64,000 nt of DNA from CAWJKP01 sp963843465. Its GTDB lineage: Bacteria > Planctomycetota > Planctomycetia > Pirellulales > Thermoguttaceae. The first letter of the stretch is position 1; every line of letters begins with the position of its first letter. A program made the position numbers and the translations under genes. Of the stretch, positions 1-10,717 are shown piece by piece. A model generated the notes under the pieces. It did not search any database, was not told the DNA's origin, and worked only from the letters and a program-made list of their open reading frames with translations. Location of the stretch: NCBI GenBank assembly GCA_963843465.1, contig CAWJKP010000001.1:372001-436000 (forward strand), given 5' to 3'.

Positions 1-1261
1 CACGGCCTGCCGCTCCCGGTCCGTCTTCGGGTCCGGTCCCCACATGATCATGGGTTGCAGGTACACCATCAATTTGAGGTGTTTCGCCTTCCAGCCCTGC
101 ATGTCCTTCGGGAACCCCGGATAAGGGTCGTTGTTGGCGTGGTTCCTGTCGAATCCCGCCCCGCGGACCGCGGGCGCCCAAGTGAGCACGCGCTCCAGGT
201 CCTTCCCCCCGAAGTACTTTTCCAGCATGACGGTCTCATTCACCGGACTGGCCTTGTCCATGCCGTACTCCATGAACGCCAGCTTATTCACCCAGTCCGG
301 GCGTGGTGCGATTTTGACGTTCTTTGCCCGCCAGTCGCGGAAACGCGCTGCTGCCTGCGCCCAACTCTTGTCGAACGCCTGCAATCGCCACGTCATCGGC
401 CGCGCCGACTTCAACGCCTGGAACGGCGGCAGGTTCATGGCCTGCACCGACAGGCTCAGCCCCTGGTCGTTGATCAGGTAGAAGAGCGTCTTGTAGACCT
501 TCAATTCCTTGTCTTGACACCACAACCCCACGGCTCCCGCCTTCTCGCCGTTGAGCGCGAGGAACCCATAGTCCCAGAAATTGGCCCATTGGTTTACCGA
601 GAGGGCCGGTTGCATGTGGCGATCGAGGCGAAGCCCCTCAAAGATCGGCGCCTCCACGGTGACTTCGGGCGCCAGCGCCGTGAGCGTGAATCCACAGCCG
701 TAGACTCCGCCCCGCGAAGTCTCCGCCGCCGGGGTCACCAGGAGATCGCCGGTTTCCGTATCAATCCCCATCTCCAACGCGAAAGACTCGTCGGCAAAGC
801 TGCCTGCCCCGTTGCTCAATCCTTTGTAGGTGAGCAGTGCGCTGCGCTCGTCCTTGACTTGGAAAGCGAAGGTGCTGGCCGTAGTCGGGTAGTGCTGGTT
901 CGGCCAACTAGCCGTAGTCGGGTGCTCCCACCACGGCCACTCGAAAAGTTTGCGGGCCGAATCGCGTTCGGAAACCGTGCTCTGGGTGCCCAAACCGCTG
1001 GGCAGGTGTGGGAGGAGGGCATCCGGCCTCGCGCCCTTGGCCAGGTACTCCTCGTGAGTGAGCTTGTTGAAGAAACTCACGAGCACGCCATCGCGGATTT
1101 CGGCCTGGAAACGATCGGTTTCTGCGATTGCTCCGCGGGGGGTTTTATCAATGTGGCCGGTCGCGACGCCGTCCCGCTCGATGGGTTCTGCAGGCCTGCG
1201 CGCCGAGCAATTGGAGCCACAATACCAATGACAAAGCGGCCAATGGGAAAAGGTTTCGCAC
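1..1261 (-). CDS. Secreted glycoside-hydrolase-like protein (3' partial, frameshifted)
   Basis: The gene runs off the left edge, so its C-terminus is missing. The likely start is GTG at 1261, preceded by AGGGAGAA, and it encodes a signal peptide (VRNLFPLAALSLVLWLQLLG). The signal frame stops after about 36 codons. A second minus frame carries the body of the protein from about 1200 to 1 without a stop, so there is an apparent one-base frameshift near 1195-1205. The body has a beta-rich N-terminal half (GVYGCGFTLTALAPEVTVEA) and then a region with WVNKLAFMEYGMDKA and HLKLMVYLQPMIMWGPDP that looks like the start of a TIM barrel. It recalls DUF6259/alpha-galactosidase-like extracellular proteins of planctomycetes, but I cannot name the family firmly. 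It lies downstream of two similar secreted genes on the same strand. Confidence 0.55.
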
Positions 1262-1346
1262 AATTCGTTCTCCCTGTTGTTTGTGATGCGTTACGTGAAG
1301 GACCGGCATGCTGTTCCGTTTTCTCGGTCAGAACACCGCGCCTCGT

Positions 1347-3230
1347 TCAGGGCTGGAAATGTTCGTCCTGACCGGCGGCCCACCAGGCCAGGTCGCGAAG
1401 CAGCAGGACCCACGAGCGCCACTGCCAGAAGGGCGTCTGTGACTCAGCAGGCGAGCCGAAGCAGGTCATGCCGATCACAGCGACACGGCCCTTGCCCGAC
1501 TTGCCGACAACGAGGCCGGGCCGGCCACCAACCGTAATCAGGGTTTGCGCCTCCAACCGCGACCGGAGATCATGCACGTAGAAGCAGACCGGCGGGGAGT
1601 CGAAGTCGGCAAACCGAGTGACCGGATGGACGGCGCCCCGAACCAGAGGCGCCCGCCGGGCAAAGCCACCAATGGCGGGATGCCCGCGCCGCCGGTGACG
1701 GGCAAGACCTCCTCAAGGAGAGAACCCTTCAGCCCGGCGCGGTCCAGGGCCTTGTGGCCGCCAAAGACGATCAGCCCGCCGCCGCGCCGAACATATTCGG
1801 CGAGCATGTTCTTCTGACGCAGCGTGAGCGCGGCGAGGTCGGCGCCGCACAGATAGATCACGTTGTTGTCAAACAGGTCCTGGGCGGTTTCGGGGAAGCC
1901 CACATACGCCTGGGAGCGGCCCTTGCGGATGGGGATCATCTTCAGCTTCATCTCGTAGCCGCTGAGGTGATGGGCGTCCACAATGCGGTAGTAGTCGTAT
2001 AAGGCCCCGGCGACAAGCAAGCCGGTGAAGGGGTAGGCGTTGCGGCGAGGCTGGATGTTGGCGGGAATCGCGCCTTCACTCCCAGGGTAGAGATCCAGGA
2101 ACTGCTTATCCTCCAGCAAGGCGAGCGGGAAGATCTTCACGATGTCCGCGGTAAACGACTGCTTGCCCTGGGTATAGACCCGAAAACCCCAGTAGCCCGC
2201 GGTGCGCAGGACGAAGTCTACGGAGACCTCCTGATAGACGTTGGCCGCCAGGAAGCTCTTGGGAAAGAGGCGGACTTCAGCCCGCGTGCCGGCGAACTCG
2301 GAGAAAACGTCCAAGGCCCCGGCTTGCACGTCGCCTGTGTTGGCGGCCACCTTCGCGCGCAGCAGGGCGCGATAGAGTCCGGGGGGCGCGTTGGTGAAAT
2401 AGGGCGAATGGGCCATGATGCCTTGCCCTACGCCCTCGGGACTAGAGATGACCGAGTCGTAGGTGGCCTGAGGGTCGCTGACGATCGAACTCCACTTGCC
2501 GCCGGCCATGTTCTGGCAGGAGAGCTGGTAAGCCTGGGCGCGAGAAGTGCTCAGACCGCCTTCGACGATCCGCGGGACCTTCTGCAAGGCCCACTCCGGC
2601 GTGGGCGGCGGGTTGTACTGGCGAATCTGGCAACTGCCCAGCCACAGGGTCGAGGGGATGTTCTTGCCGATCTGTTGCCGGGAGTGATTGTTGAGGTTGG
2701 CGGTCAGGACCAACTGCGCGGCCCCGGCGGGAGCCTGGACAAAACGATCGCCCAGGTCCCAGTCCACGGGATGGTAGGGAAAGCTGATCCCAGGCGAGGA
2801 GTCGATCTGCCTCCCGGCGGCGTCATTCCAAGTGACGGCCACATACGAGTCCACGCCGCTGTACTTGCCGCGCTCGCCAAAGCCTTCGGTGCGGTAGCCG
2901 ACGGAAACCAGGTACCACTTGCCGCCCTCGACCGGGACGGGCTTCGAGCGCACCGCGGCCGCGCCGGTGTCCGCGGCGTCGGCTTTGAAGGACACCTTGC
3001 CGACCAGGAAGACCTGCCGGTCCAGATTGAACTTGGCGCTTCCGACGGGAGTCGCCGTGACCGTCCAATCCACCGGCAGACCCTGGTCGTTGGCGATCGC
3101 GAAGTCCGGGTTGGTCAGGAGGTTGGGGCCGACCCAATCCAATCCAGCGGATAGGCAGGGCGTGGTACCCGTCGCCAACGCGAGGGAAACCAGCGCAAGG
3201 ACGCGCCAGGTGCGGGACATGATCTTCATG
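1347..3230 (-). CDS. Secreted protein with C-terminal glutamine-amidotransferase-like domain (frameshifted)
   Basis: The start is ATG at 3230 (MKIMSRTWRVL), with a signal peptide ending near SAG at residue 29. The start codon overlaps the stop of the upstream gene, so translation is probably coupled. The N-terminal part resembles a carbohydrate-binding beta-sandwich (GPNLLTNPDFAIANDQG is typical of such modules). The C-terminal part contains VRRGGGLIVFGGHKAL, a pattern seen in ThuA/glutamine-amidotransferase-like domains of secreted planctomycete proteins. The frame changes near 1635-1640 within a GGGG tract: LWFG is followed in another frame by AVHPVTRFADFDSPPVCFYV, and that frame continues to the stop at 1347. 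The whole protein would be about 627 residues. No enzymatic residue set could be identified, so the function is unknown. Its role is inferred to be extracellular glycan handling from the neighbour it is coupled to. Confidence 0.6.
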
Positions 3231-5595
3231 GCTCCTTGAACTGGAACACGACCATCTTCCAGAAAAGCACGCTGGGCACGGTAACGGCAACCTTGCCGCC
3301 GCCGGCGTCGCGCAGGTCGAGCTTCACGACCTGCACCTCGTTCGGTCCGGTGAGATCCAGCGGTTCGCTCATCAGCAGGTAGGCGGCCGTTGGCTTCTGT
3401 CCCCCGGAGGGCGAGCAGGTCACGGTAATGTCGCGCACCGGGGGATTGATCTCCGAGCGGGGATTCTCCATGACCTCGGCAACCTTGGGCGGATTGACGA
3501 GGTTCACCTGCAAGCACCTGCGGCCATCGCTCGCGCGGGTCCAAAAGCACATATCCCGCCACCACAGCGGCGCGGCCGACTTGACGTCCACCTCGCCCTG
3601 GAGCGAGGCAATCCATTGGCGGTTCGCGTTGTGAAGGTACTCGCTGAAACGAGTGGTAAACGCGCCCAGGTCGCCCACCGGCTGGCGGGAGTTGTAGTAC
3701 CAGCCGCCGTAGTCCCGGCCGCCGCAGATGACGCGGAAAATGGCCGAGTAGACCAGGTCGACGGGGCACTCCATGCTCCCGCGGTTGAAGTCGTAGGGGT
3801 TGTAGACGCCGCCAAAGCGGTTCACCCGGTCGCCCCAGGACATCATGCGGCGGACGTAGGCGCTCCAGGCGTGATAGGGCGAGCTTTTCTCCTGGTAGGT
3901 GCAGGGGAGCTGGTCGAGCATCCACGCCCCGCCCTCGCATCGCTCCTTGAAGGTCGCCATCATGTCCTTGACCTCTTCGGGCGAGGCGTAGTTGTAGCCG
4001 AAGGTGAAGTCGGGGAGATCCTTGTGGACCAGCGCCTTGATGCGCTTGACGGCAGCGGCGCTGATGCGGTCGGCCTCGGGATACGTGGCGGCGACCTCCT
4101 TGCCGTCAAAGCTCCGCTCGCCCGGGTAGACCTCCAGGTAGCGGACGTCGAGGCGCACGCCGGCAAAGCCCATGACCTTGCCACAGTTGATGAATTGCCG
4201 CGCCACGTACTCCTGCACGGCGGGCAGGGAGTGGTTCAGACATGCCTGGAAGAAGATATGGTCGTAGGTCTTGGGATCGAAGTTGGCGTCGTCCTTGCGG
4301 CGGTAAAGCTCGCGGCCGTCCATCTCGTAGCCGCTGACCTCGCCGTTGGCGTCGTACAGGAACCACTCCGGGTGCTGTTGGAAGAGTTTGTAGCCCGATT
4401 CGGCCCAGCAGGTTCCGTTGACGTAGGAGACCGGCCAGATCCCCACCGACCGGAACATCCGGTTCTGTTGGATGATGGTTTCCCTGCTGCGGAACGTCAG
4501 GCGTCCCTCGCCGCCCGGGAAGATGTCCTTGATCGGGGCCAGGTCGGAAATGTCGCCTGGAGCCCAGGAGAAGAACTCGAAATAGGATCGCCGCATCTTC
4601 TTCCAGTACTGTACGCCGCGCCAGGAATCCTGGCCGGAGGCGGGGCTGACGTAAAAGCTGCCGGTGCCGCTGTTGTCCGCCGAGTAGGAGCGGTCTCCGC
4701 TGGAGCCGCCGGCGACCCAGAGCGGGAGCTTGGAGACGGCGAAGAAGTCCCGCCCGCGGGAGACCTCCCGGCCGGCCACCAACAGCCGCACCCGGATCTC
4801 CCGCCCGTACTCCTCGGCGCCGAGCCGATAGGAGGAAGTCACCTGCTTCTGTTCGCCGGCGGCGAGGATGACGTTCTCCCGGATGACTTCTCGGCGCGTA
4901 TCGGCAGCGCGAATCTCCTCGCCCACCAGTGTTCCCTCGATCGCTGCGGCGCTGGGGTTGACCAGGGACGTGAGCACCGTCACGTCCTCCTGGGGCTGGT
5001 AGCGAATCTTCGCGGGCGAAACGTCCAGCAGGCGCGGAGCGTCGAGAACTGGGAGCGAGATACTGGCCTTGTCCAGATACATGACCGGCGCGACGCCCTT
5101 GGGAGGCGGGTCCCACTGGAGGATCACTTCCGGGCCGTAGGTCTCGGCGGTCCAAGGCACGTCGAGGGTCAGGGTGACCGAAGTGTAGCCCTGCGCCTGG
5201 AGATTTGCGCCATAGACGCGGGTTTGGCGGTGGAAGGCCCATTGCCCGGTCTGCTTGTCGTGGGCGACCAGCGTCAGCATGAATCCCGGCGTAAGCGGTG
5301 GGAGGTTCTCGGCACGGAGCCGGAAGGTGAACAGGACCTGCCCTCGCATCTCCATTCGGGGGGCGCTGAAGACCATGCTCCAGCCGTTGGAGCCGGATTG
5401 GCAGGGAATGCGTACGGCCTTGCCGCCCGAAGCCGCTGGATCGTCGGCCACGGCAGCGCCGAGGCGCATGCCGCCCAGGGTTGCGAGTTTCTCCGCCTCT
5501 TCGGACCAGACCACCTTGGGCACCGCCGCGGAGGCGAGGGCAGCACCCCACGGCAAAAGGCTGACGCCGATGAGAACGGTTCGGAGATGTCGCAT
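3226..5595 (-). CDS. Secreted glycoside-hydrolase-like protein, TIM-barrel type
   Basis: About 789 residues, intact. ATG codons occur at 5604 and 5595. Only the second has a properly spaced ribosome site (GCGGGAG about 9 bases upstream), so I place the start at MRHLRTVLIG. A signal peptide ends near ALASA. Residues 20-190 look like a beta-sandwich. Residues 190-300 look like an immunoglobulin-like domain (LLDVSPAKIRYQPQEDVTVL). From about 330 onward there is a TIM-barrel-like region with WFLYDANGEVSGYEMDGREL and GFAGVRLDVRYLEVYPGE, the latter shaped like a strand carrying a catalytic Asp. The order sandwich, Ig-like, barrel is reminiscent of GH66-type enzymes, but the match is not certain. 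The stop overlaps the ATG of the next gene by four bases (ATGA). Confidence 0.65.
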   Translation of the reverse strand: MRHLRTVLIGVSLLPWGAALASAAVPKVVWSEEAEKLATLGGMRLGAAVADDPAASGGKAVRIPCQSGSNGWSMVFSAPRMEMRGQVLFTFRLRAENLPPLTPGFMLTLVAHDKQTGQWAFHRQTRVYGANLQAQGYTSVTLTLDVPWTAETYGPEVILQWDPPPKGVAPVMYLDKASISLPVLDAPRLLDVSPAKIRYQPQEDVTVLTSLVNPSAAAIEGTLVGEEIRAADTRREVIRENVILAAGEQKQVTSSYRLGAEEYGREIRVRLLVAGREVSRGRDFFAVSKLPLWVAGGSSGDRSYSADNSGTGSFYVSPASGQDSWRGVQYWKKMRRSYFEFFSWAPGDISDLAPIKDIFPGGEGRLTFRSRETIIQQNRMFRSVGIWPVSYVNGTCWAESGYKLFQQHPEWFLYDANGEVSGYEMDGRELYRRKDDANFDPKTYDHIFFQACLNHSLPAVQEYVARQFINCGKVMGFAGVRLDVRYLEVYPGERSFDGKEVAATYPEADRISAAAVKRIKALVHKDLPDFTFGYNYASPEEVKDMMATFKERCEGGAWMLDQLPCTYQEKSSPYHAWSAYVRRMMSWGDRVNRFGGVYNPYDFNRGSMECPVDLVYSAIFRVICGGRDYGGWYYNSRQPVGDLGAFTTRFSEYLHNANRQWIASLQGEVDVKSAAPLWWRDMCFWTRASDGRRCLQVNLVNPPKVAEVMENPRSEINPPVRDITVTCSPSGGQKPTAAYLLMSEPLDLTGPNEVQVVKLDLRDAGGGKVAVTVPSVLFWKMVVFQFKEP

Positions 5596-6257
5596 ACCTA
5601 TCATCTCCCGCTTGGTATCATGGTTCGCTCTGCAGCAAGCGGTCTACATCCAGATTCCTGGCTTTCGCGAGTCGTTGAGAATCGGGTGCCAGGCTCGGGA
5701 CCATCGTATTCCACTCTGTGAAGGGCCGACAACACAGCCTAGCTTAGCCTCGCGACACGTGTGTAGCAACTGGCGAGAGTTATGGAGGTCTCGGCACAAC
5801 GGCAAGTGGGTGTCGCATGGTCCAGGCTCCCCTGATTTCTCGCTTCACCTGTTCCCGCTTCCTCGCCCGGGCCTTGTTTCGACATTCCCCGCGGCCGGTC
5901 GGAACTTGGCCAGCCAGCAGTCGCCGTTGCCCCAACCTACAGGCATGTCGCCGCCGTTGGGAACCCTAGCCTGGAGTCCCAAGATGAGATTACTGGACGA
6001 GTTCCGGAAGTCGGTGGTCATAACGCTTCTGAGTGCGGGTTGTGGTAACCATGACCTTATCATGGTTCAGGCTGCGAGCGGGTCAAGCGTCCGTGCCCGA
6101 ATTGCCGGAACTGGCCGGCCGAGCTGACGAGAACTCGCGCAGAAGAGTGCAGAATGTCGTGGCGGACAGCTCGGCGTCGTGCGGATCCAGAGTGATCCGA
6201 AACGATCACACCAATACTGCCAGCATGTCAGAATCGGTGCTGCCATCTCACGCTCGA
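5596..6257. other. Intergenic region, no gene supported
   Basis: About 660 bases between the glycoside-hydrolase-like gene and the ECF sigma gene, both on the minus strand. The open frames here lack a ribosome site and recognisable protein character. The promoter of the leftward secreted-protein set should lie near 5600-5750, but I see no convincing consensus. Confidence 0.4.
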
Positions 6258-6869
6258 TCAGTCGGCGGCGTTGTCCAATAGTTCCCTCAGGCAGGTGGCC
6301 GCTTGCTGCCGTGTGTTGTAGACGGTCCGCTTGGACATCTTCAGTTCTCGGGCGATTTCCACCGCCTTAAAGCCATCCAAGAGCATTTCCAGGACTTGCC
6401 GGCGGCGGTTGGAAAAGCTGCCAAGAAGCCGTTCCACCAGGTCGCTTATTTCACACTCTGCCTGCTGATCGTTGCCCGCCACGAGGATCTGGTAATCCGT
6501 TAAGGGAACCTTCAAAGCAATCCGGCGGCTGGGACCTCCGTGCTTGCGGCCACGATTGCGAATCTTGTTGAGCGTGACGCTGACCAAAAGCGGCCATAAG
6601 CTCTCATTGCTGCTCAGCGGAAATTCCCGGCTGCTCTGGGAAAATTCCTGAGCAGGAATACCCAACAGCACACTTTTCATGGCCGACTGCGCCAAATCGG
6701 ACGCGGGCTCGACCTGCTGCAAACGGCCGTTCATGCCGGTACGCGCATAAGACACCAGTCGCCAATAGTAGCGGTCGAAGAGCAGTCTTTCCGCGGCGGA
6801 CTCGCCGTCGCCAATTCGCCGCAACAGCTCATCATCGGTCGGATTGTTTGAATTGTGCAAGGAGGTCAT
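6258..6869 (-). CDS. RNA polymerase ECF-type sigma factor
   Basis: About 203 residues. The open frame begins at a TTG at 6911, but the ATG at 6869 (MTSLHNSNNPTDDELLRRI) is the better start because the family begins close to the DDELL motif. Region 2 is visible as ERLLFDRYYWRLVSYARTGM and DLAQSAMKSVLL, and region 4 as a helix-turn-helix (RRQVLEMLLDGFKAVEIARE followed by LKMSKRTVYN). The protein would direct RNA polymerase to a specific set of promoters. No anti-sigma gene is adjacent. Planctomycete ECF factors of this kind are often encoded near Ser/Thr kinases, and a kinase remnant lies 3 kb away. The gene is divergent from a surface-protein gene, so the shared upstream region may be a target (inference). 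Confidence 0.85.
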   Translation of the reverse strand: MTSLHNSNNPTDDELLRRIGDGESAAERLLFDRYYWRLVSYARTGMNGRLQQVEPASDLAQSAMKSVLLGIPAQEFSQSSREFPLSSNESLWPLLVSVTLNKIRNRGRKHGGPSRRIALKVPLTDYQILVAGNDQQAECEISDLVERLLGSFSNRRRQVLEMLLDGFKAVEIARELKMSKRTVYNTRQQAATCLRELLDNAAD

Positions 6870-7424
6870 GGCGCCCTGAAAGGTCAAAATCCACTGCGGA
6901 TCAACGCGCAAAATCTATTCGTCCATTCGCCCAACGTCAAGGTGTCCAGCACCACGGCCGCCGATACGACACGTTCCCTGTGAACCGCTCCAGCCAGACA
7001 AGCCGAGGAAGCATCCGCGGTCACACGCACCCGACAGGGCTACAACGATTTAGCTAGATTACCTAATCGCTTTGGCGTTTTTGCCGCCATCTGCGGTTGC
7101 CCGCAGCGCCGTTTTCAAGATTCCGGGGGAATAGATTCCGCTTTCAACGCTGATTGTTGCTCTACCCATTAGGGGCGAACCAGGGCGGGATAGTGCCCGT
7201 GGATTTCGGGCGTTGGGCATCCCTCCAGAATGGAAAAAAATGGTCGCCCAAAGCCCTGGGGCTGATATTTACAAGTTGGGGCGGTTATATTAGAAGTCAC
7301 GGGATGGTCCGAGCCGGCAGACAGCGACCCGTTTGAGGAACCCTCTTCAGGTGCTTGGCCCTGGCTCGCGTTCGTCGCACGCTCCATGTGTTGAACTCAT
7401 GGCAACACGACCGGGGAAACCGTC
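6870..7424. promoter_or_regulatory. Divergent intergenic region between sigma factor and surface protein
   Basis: About 555 bases with no supported gene, between two divergent starts. It must hold the promoters of both genes. I could not pick out a reliable -10/-35 pair. A short AT-rich patch near 7040-7080, with gctagattacctaatcgc, is the most promoter-like stretch on the sigma-gene side. Confidence 0.3.
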
Positions 7425-10097
7425 GTGTATCGAAGTACGACGAAGCGGACCAGGCTCTGCAAAGACGCCGCCGGCTATCGGCCGGCCGGTGGGCATCGCT
7501 TCCGCGCGTTGCGGTTCGAGCGGTTGGAGGTCCGTCATTTACTGGCGGCCGTGAGCTGGACGGGCCTGGGCGATGGTCAACTCTGGAGCGATCCGAACAA
7601 CTGGAGCGCCGAGGCCGTGCCTGTCGCCGGCGATGACGTATCGATCAATCTCCCCGGCAACCCAACCATCGTTTATTCCGCCGCCGCGGGCAACACCACG
7701 GTCAACAGCCTGAATGGCAGCGATTCCTTGTCGATCACCGGCGGTTCGCTGACCGTAACGGCGAACTCCACGGTTAGCGGCAGTTTTTCCATGACCGGTG
7801 GTACGCTGACTGCGACGGGAAGCGGCGTTAGCTTCCTCGCCAGCGGGCCAACCACGATCAATGGAGCAAGTCTTTACGCAACTGCTAGCGCAACTCTTTC
7901 GTTCCCTTCCGCGACGAGCTATGCGGCGGACCCGGCCGTCTCGTGGGCTTCCACGACGTGGCAGGCCAGCGGTGCCAACAGCGTCCTGGACCTGCCCTCG
8001 GTGACGAGCGTCACCGGCAGCACGGGCTATGATGCCGGCCTGAACATCCAGGCCCTGGCGGGCGGCGAAGTGGATCTTCCCGAGCTGACCGGCAACGCCG
8101 GCGGCGAGGTGTCCCTGGAGTCCGATGGTTCCGGCAGCCTGCTCAACGTGCCCCTTGTTACCAGTTTCGACTCGTACAGCTATGTGTTCAACCCCGTCCT
8201 GCAAGTGACCAACTACGGCAACATCAACGATGGCGACCAAAGTCTAGCCGTCAGCAACGTCGGCGTCGTCATCGATCCAACGGGTACGTTAAGCGTCGGT
8301 GTCTTGCAATTGGGTTCCGGTAGCACGCTTTCTGGCAGTGGTACAATTCCAGGCAGCCTGATCAATTCAGGCACGATCTATGTCGGCGGCAACGGCACAG
8401 CCGGCACCTTGTCTGTCAGCGGAAATTTTACGCAGACGAGCGGCGGGGCCCTCGATATCGACGTGGGAGGGACGGCCGCGGGAACTCAGTTCGATCAGTT
8501 GCTCGTTCAGGGAGCCGTTTCTCTCGATGGATCGATCAATTCATCCCTGATCAACAGCTTCGTTCCCAGTCCCGGAACCGATCTGCAAATTATTCAGGGC
8601 GCCAGCATTTCAGGGATATTCAGCACCGTCACCGGGGCAACTCTGCCGGACGGGACGTCACTTAGGCCCGAGTATTTACCGACCGAGGTTTCCCTCATCC
8701 CCATGCTGAGCGTTCTGCCGCCGGCAAATCAAACCATGCTGGCAGGAGTCTCGCAGGTTTTTAGTTTGGGTTCTTTCGCTGACCCCAATCCCGGCCCGTG
8801 GACGGTGGACGTAAACTGGGGCGACGGCACGCAGGACGCGGTTTTTGCCACGGACTCTCTGGGAACGTTGCCTGCACAAAGCCATACCTACGCGCTGGCC
8901 GGCAGTGAAACGGTCACGGTCACGGTTACGAATCCGGCGAGCGGTCAATTCGGAACGGCCTATTTCCAGGTCGTCGACGTTTCCCTGTTGTTGGCGCTGT
9001 CCGGGCCGACCAGCCTTGTGGCAGGCGGGCCCGCCAGCGGTGCCGATGCCGGCATCGGCACCTATACCTTGTCGGTCACCAACGCGGGCCCCTCCAACGC
9101 CAGCGATGTGACGGTGACCGACGCCATCCCCCCGGTCTCCGGGGCCACGGAAACCTTCAACGTGTTGTCCGGCGGGGGATCGGTGAGCACGGTCGGAACG
9201 GTCACAACCTGGAACGAAGGCGTTCTGGCCAGCGGGGCTAGCGCGCTGCTGCAAATCGTCGTTACGGCCGACCCTACCACCGCCGCGGGAAGCATCATCA
9301 GCCAGTCGGCAACGCTGACCGATCTGGAGGCCGGCGAGACCAACCCCGGTGTGATCGCCACGACCAGCCTGGATACCACGGTCACGCGGGTAGTCGGTCT
9401 GGACGTTACCGAGTCCGCCAGCCCGGCGGGAAACCTTATCGCCGGGTTGGCGGGATCGGACACCGTGACCTACGTGGTCACGGTCACCAATCTCCCCTAC
9501 AGCGCCGCCAACCGCAACGGCGGCTTCTCCGACGCAACCGGCGTAACGGCGACCGATACGCTCAATCTCGATGCGAGCGTGGCGACCCTCCCCGCCGGCG
9601 CGACGGCCACCTTTACCTACACGGTCCTGGTCAGCGACGCCGGCTTAACGGGGTCTGTCGTAGACAACGTCGTCACAGTGGGCACCGCCACCGCGCTCGG
9701 CTCGAGTTCGACGACCACCTATTCTACGACTACCACGGTCGACACGCAGGCAGGCCTGTCCCTGGTCCAGCAAGGCCCGGCGAGCGTGGTGGCCGGGACG
9801 ACGATCACCTACTCGTTGTCGGTGACCAACACCGGTCCCAGCGATGCGGCCGACGTGTCGCTCACCGATTCGCTGCCGGCCGCCAATGCGACTCTTGTCT
9901 TCCAGTCGCCTGGCGCCGGATTCACCGCCGGCACCGTGCCGGTCGTGGGAGCGGCCGGAGGCTCGATCATCTGGACGGGTCTCAGCCTAGCGGCGGGCGC
10001 TTCGGCACATTTCATCGTCGTTGTGGCCACCAACGGGTCGGCGCCGTGTATCGTTGCAAGGATCTGGACCTGGGCCGCGACGTTGCCGTCAAGGTAG
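7425..10097 (+). CDS. Cell-surface protein with DUF11 repeats, truncated at its 3' end
   Basis: The start is GTG at 7425 with GGGGAAA upstream. The basic N-terminus is followed by RFERLEVRHLLA, the motif that marks the N-termini of many large planctomycete extracellular proteins. Residues 40-420 are beta-helix or adhesin-like with Thr/Ser/Gly-rich repeats (GNTTVNSLNGSDSLSITGGS). Residues 420-520 carry a PKD-like segment (WTVDVNWGDGTQDAVF). From residue 520 there are at least three DUF11-type units marked by LSVTNAGPSNASDVTVTD, VVTVTNLPYS and LSVTNTGPSDAADVSLTD. The protein should be exported and surface-bound. The adhesin-like sequence ends abruptly near 10035, in the middle of a DUF11 unit (SAHFIVVVATNGSAP), and the remaining codons are an out-of-frame reading of kinase sequence. 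The natural C-terminus is missing. Confidence 0.75.
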   Translation: MYRSTTKRTRLCKDAAGYRPAGGHRFRALRFERLEVRHLLAAVSWTGLGDGQLWSDPNNWSAEAVPVAGDDVSINLPGNPTIVYSAAAGNTTVNSLNGSDSLSITGGSLTVTANSTVSGSFSMTGGTLTATGSGVSFLASGPTTINGASLYATASATLSFPSATSYAADPAVSWASTTWQASGANSVLDLPSVTSVTGSTGYDAGLNIQALAGGEVDLPELTGNAGGEVSLESDGSGSLLNVPLVTSFDSYSYVFNPVLQVTNYGNINDGDQSLAVSNVGVVIDPTGTLSVGVLQLGSGSTLSGSGTIPGSLINSGTIYVGGNGTAGTLSVSGNFTQTSGGALDIDVGGTAAGTQFDQLLVQGAVSLDGSINSSLINSFVPSPGTDLQIIQGASISGIFSTVTGATLPDGTSLRPEYLPTEVSLIPMLSVLPPANQTMLAGVSQVFSLGSFADPNPGPWTVDVNWGDGTQDAVFATDSLGTLPAQSHTYALAGSETVTVTVTNPASGQFGTAYFQVVDVSLLLALSGPTSLVAGGPASGADAGIGTYTLSVTNAGPSNASDVTVTDAIPPVSGATETFNVLSGGGSVSTVGTVTTWNEGVLASGASALLQIVVTADPTTAAGSIISQSATLTDLEAGETNPGVIATTSLDTTVTRVVGLDVTESASPAGNLIAGLAGSDTVTYVVTVTNLPYSAANRNGGFSDATGVTATDTLNLDASVATLPAGATATFTYTVLVSDAGLTGSVVDNVVTVGTATALGSSSTTTYSTTTTVDTQAGLSLVQQGPASVVAGTTITYSLSVTNTGPSDAADVSLTDSLPAANATLVFQSPGAGFTAGTVPVVGAAGGSIIWTGLSLAAGASAHFIVVVATNGSAPCIVARIWTWAATLPSR

Positions 10098-10717
10098 CCC
10101 ACGAGTTGTCGTCAGCCGGGTTGGACCGCCGGGAAGCATTCCGCCACGAGGCGAGAAATTCCGCCAAACTGCGTCATGCCAACATCGTGGCGGTGCTTGC
10201 GTTCGGGGAGACGGAGGATCGCCGTCCCTACATCGTTTACGAATATGTGGCCGGAACGACTCTCGCGCAGCGCATCGAGCGGAAAGACTACACGCTGCAG
10301 CAGGGCGTCGAGTGGATTGCCCAAATTGCCGACGCGCTGAACCAGGCGCATAAGCAGAAGATCGTGCATCGCGACATCAAGCCGGCAAATATCCTTATCG
10401 ACGAGAAGGGGACCCCCCGCTTAACCGACTTCGGCCTGGCAAGGCGGGACGATCGCTTCTTTATTGATGACTCGGGGGCGAGAACGGGAACGCCGCTCTA
10501 TTTCAGTCCAGAGCAGGCGGAAAATCGTCCGGATTGGGCGAGCCCGGCGGCCGACATCTATTCGCTCGGCGTGGTGCTCTATAAGGTTCTTTGCGGTCGC
10601 GTGCCGTTTCGCTCGGACCGCATGGACGAATTGCTCGAACAAATCAAGAATCGCCGGCCGGATCCTCCGCGAACCATTAACGACGAGATATCGTGCTCGC
10701 CCCCGGTGACGGCGTGA
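10034..10717 (+). pseudogene. Ser/Thr protein kinase, lacking both ends
   Basis: The kinase frame begins inside the DUF11 gene at VGAVYRCKDL, the end of the glycine-rich loop, so the N-terminal residues of the kinase fold are missing. Hanks motifs are otherwise intact: the Lys in DVAVKVAH, the catalytic loop HRDIKPANILID, the DFG motif in RLTDFGLARR, the APE-like SPEQAEN, and DIYSLGVVLYKVLCG. The domain stops after PDPPRTINDE, where family members continue with a final helix (usually S-x-x-L-E-x-I-C-L-K-A). It then enters unrelated sequence and a stop at 10717. No start codon with a ribosome site is present. I read it as a kinase fragment joined by deletion to the surface-protein gene on the left and a TPR-CHAT gene on the right. 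A misassembly would look the same. Confidence 0.7.

Noticed and set aside
55..1371. Plus-strand frame of 438 codons at the left edge
   Set aside because: The opposite strand encodes a coherent secreted protein over the same bases.
3231..3940. N-terminal extension of the 1538-3940 minus frame
   Set aside because: It reads the upstream gene in the wrong frame. The real start is ATG 3230, with a signal peptide.
3616..5721. Plus-strand open frame of 701 codons
   Set aside because: It is antisense to the intact glycoside-hydrolase-like gene, has no ribosome site, and its His/Val/Gly/Ala/Arg-heavy composition is typical of a reverse-strand shadow in GC-rich DNA.
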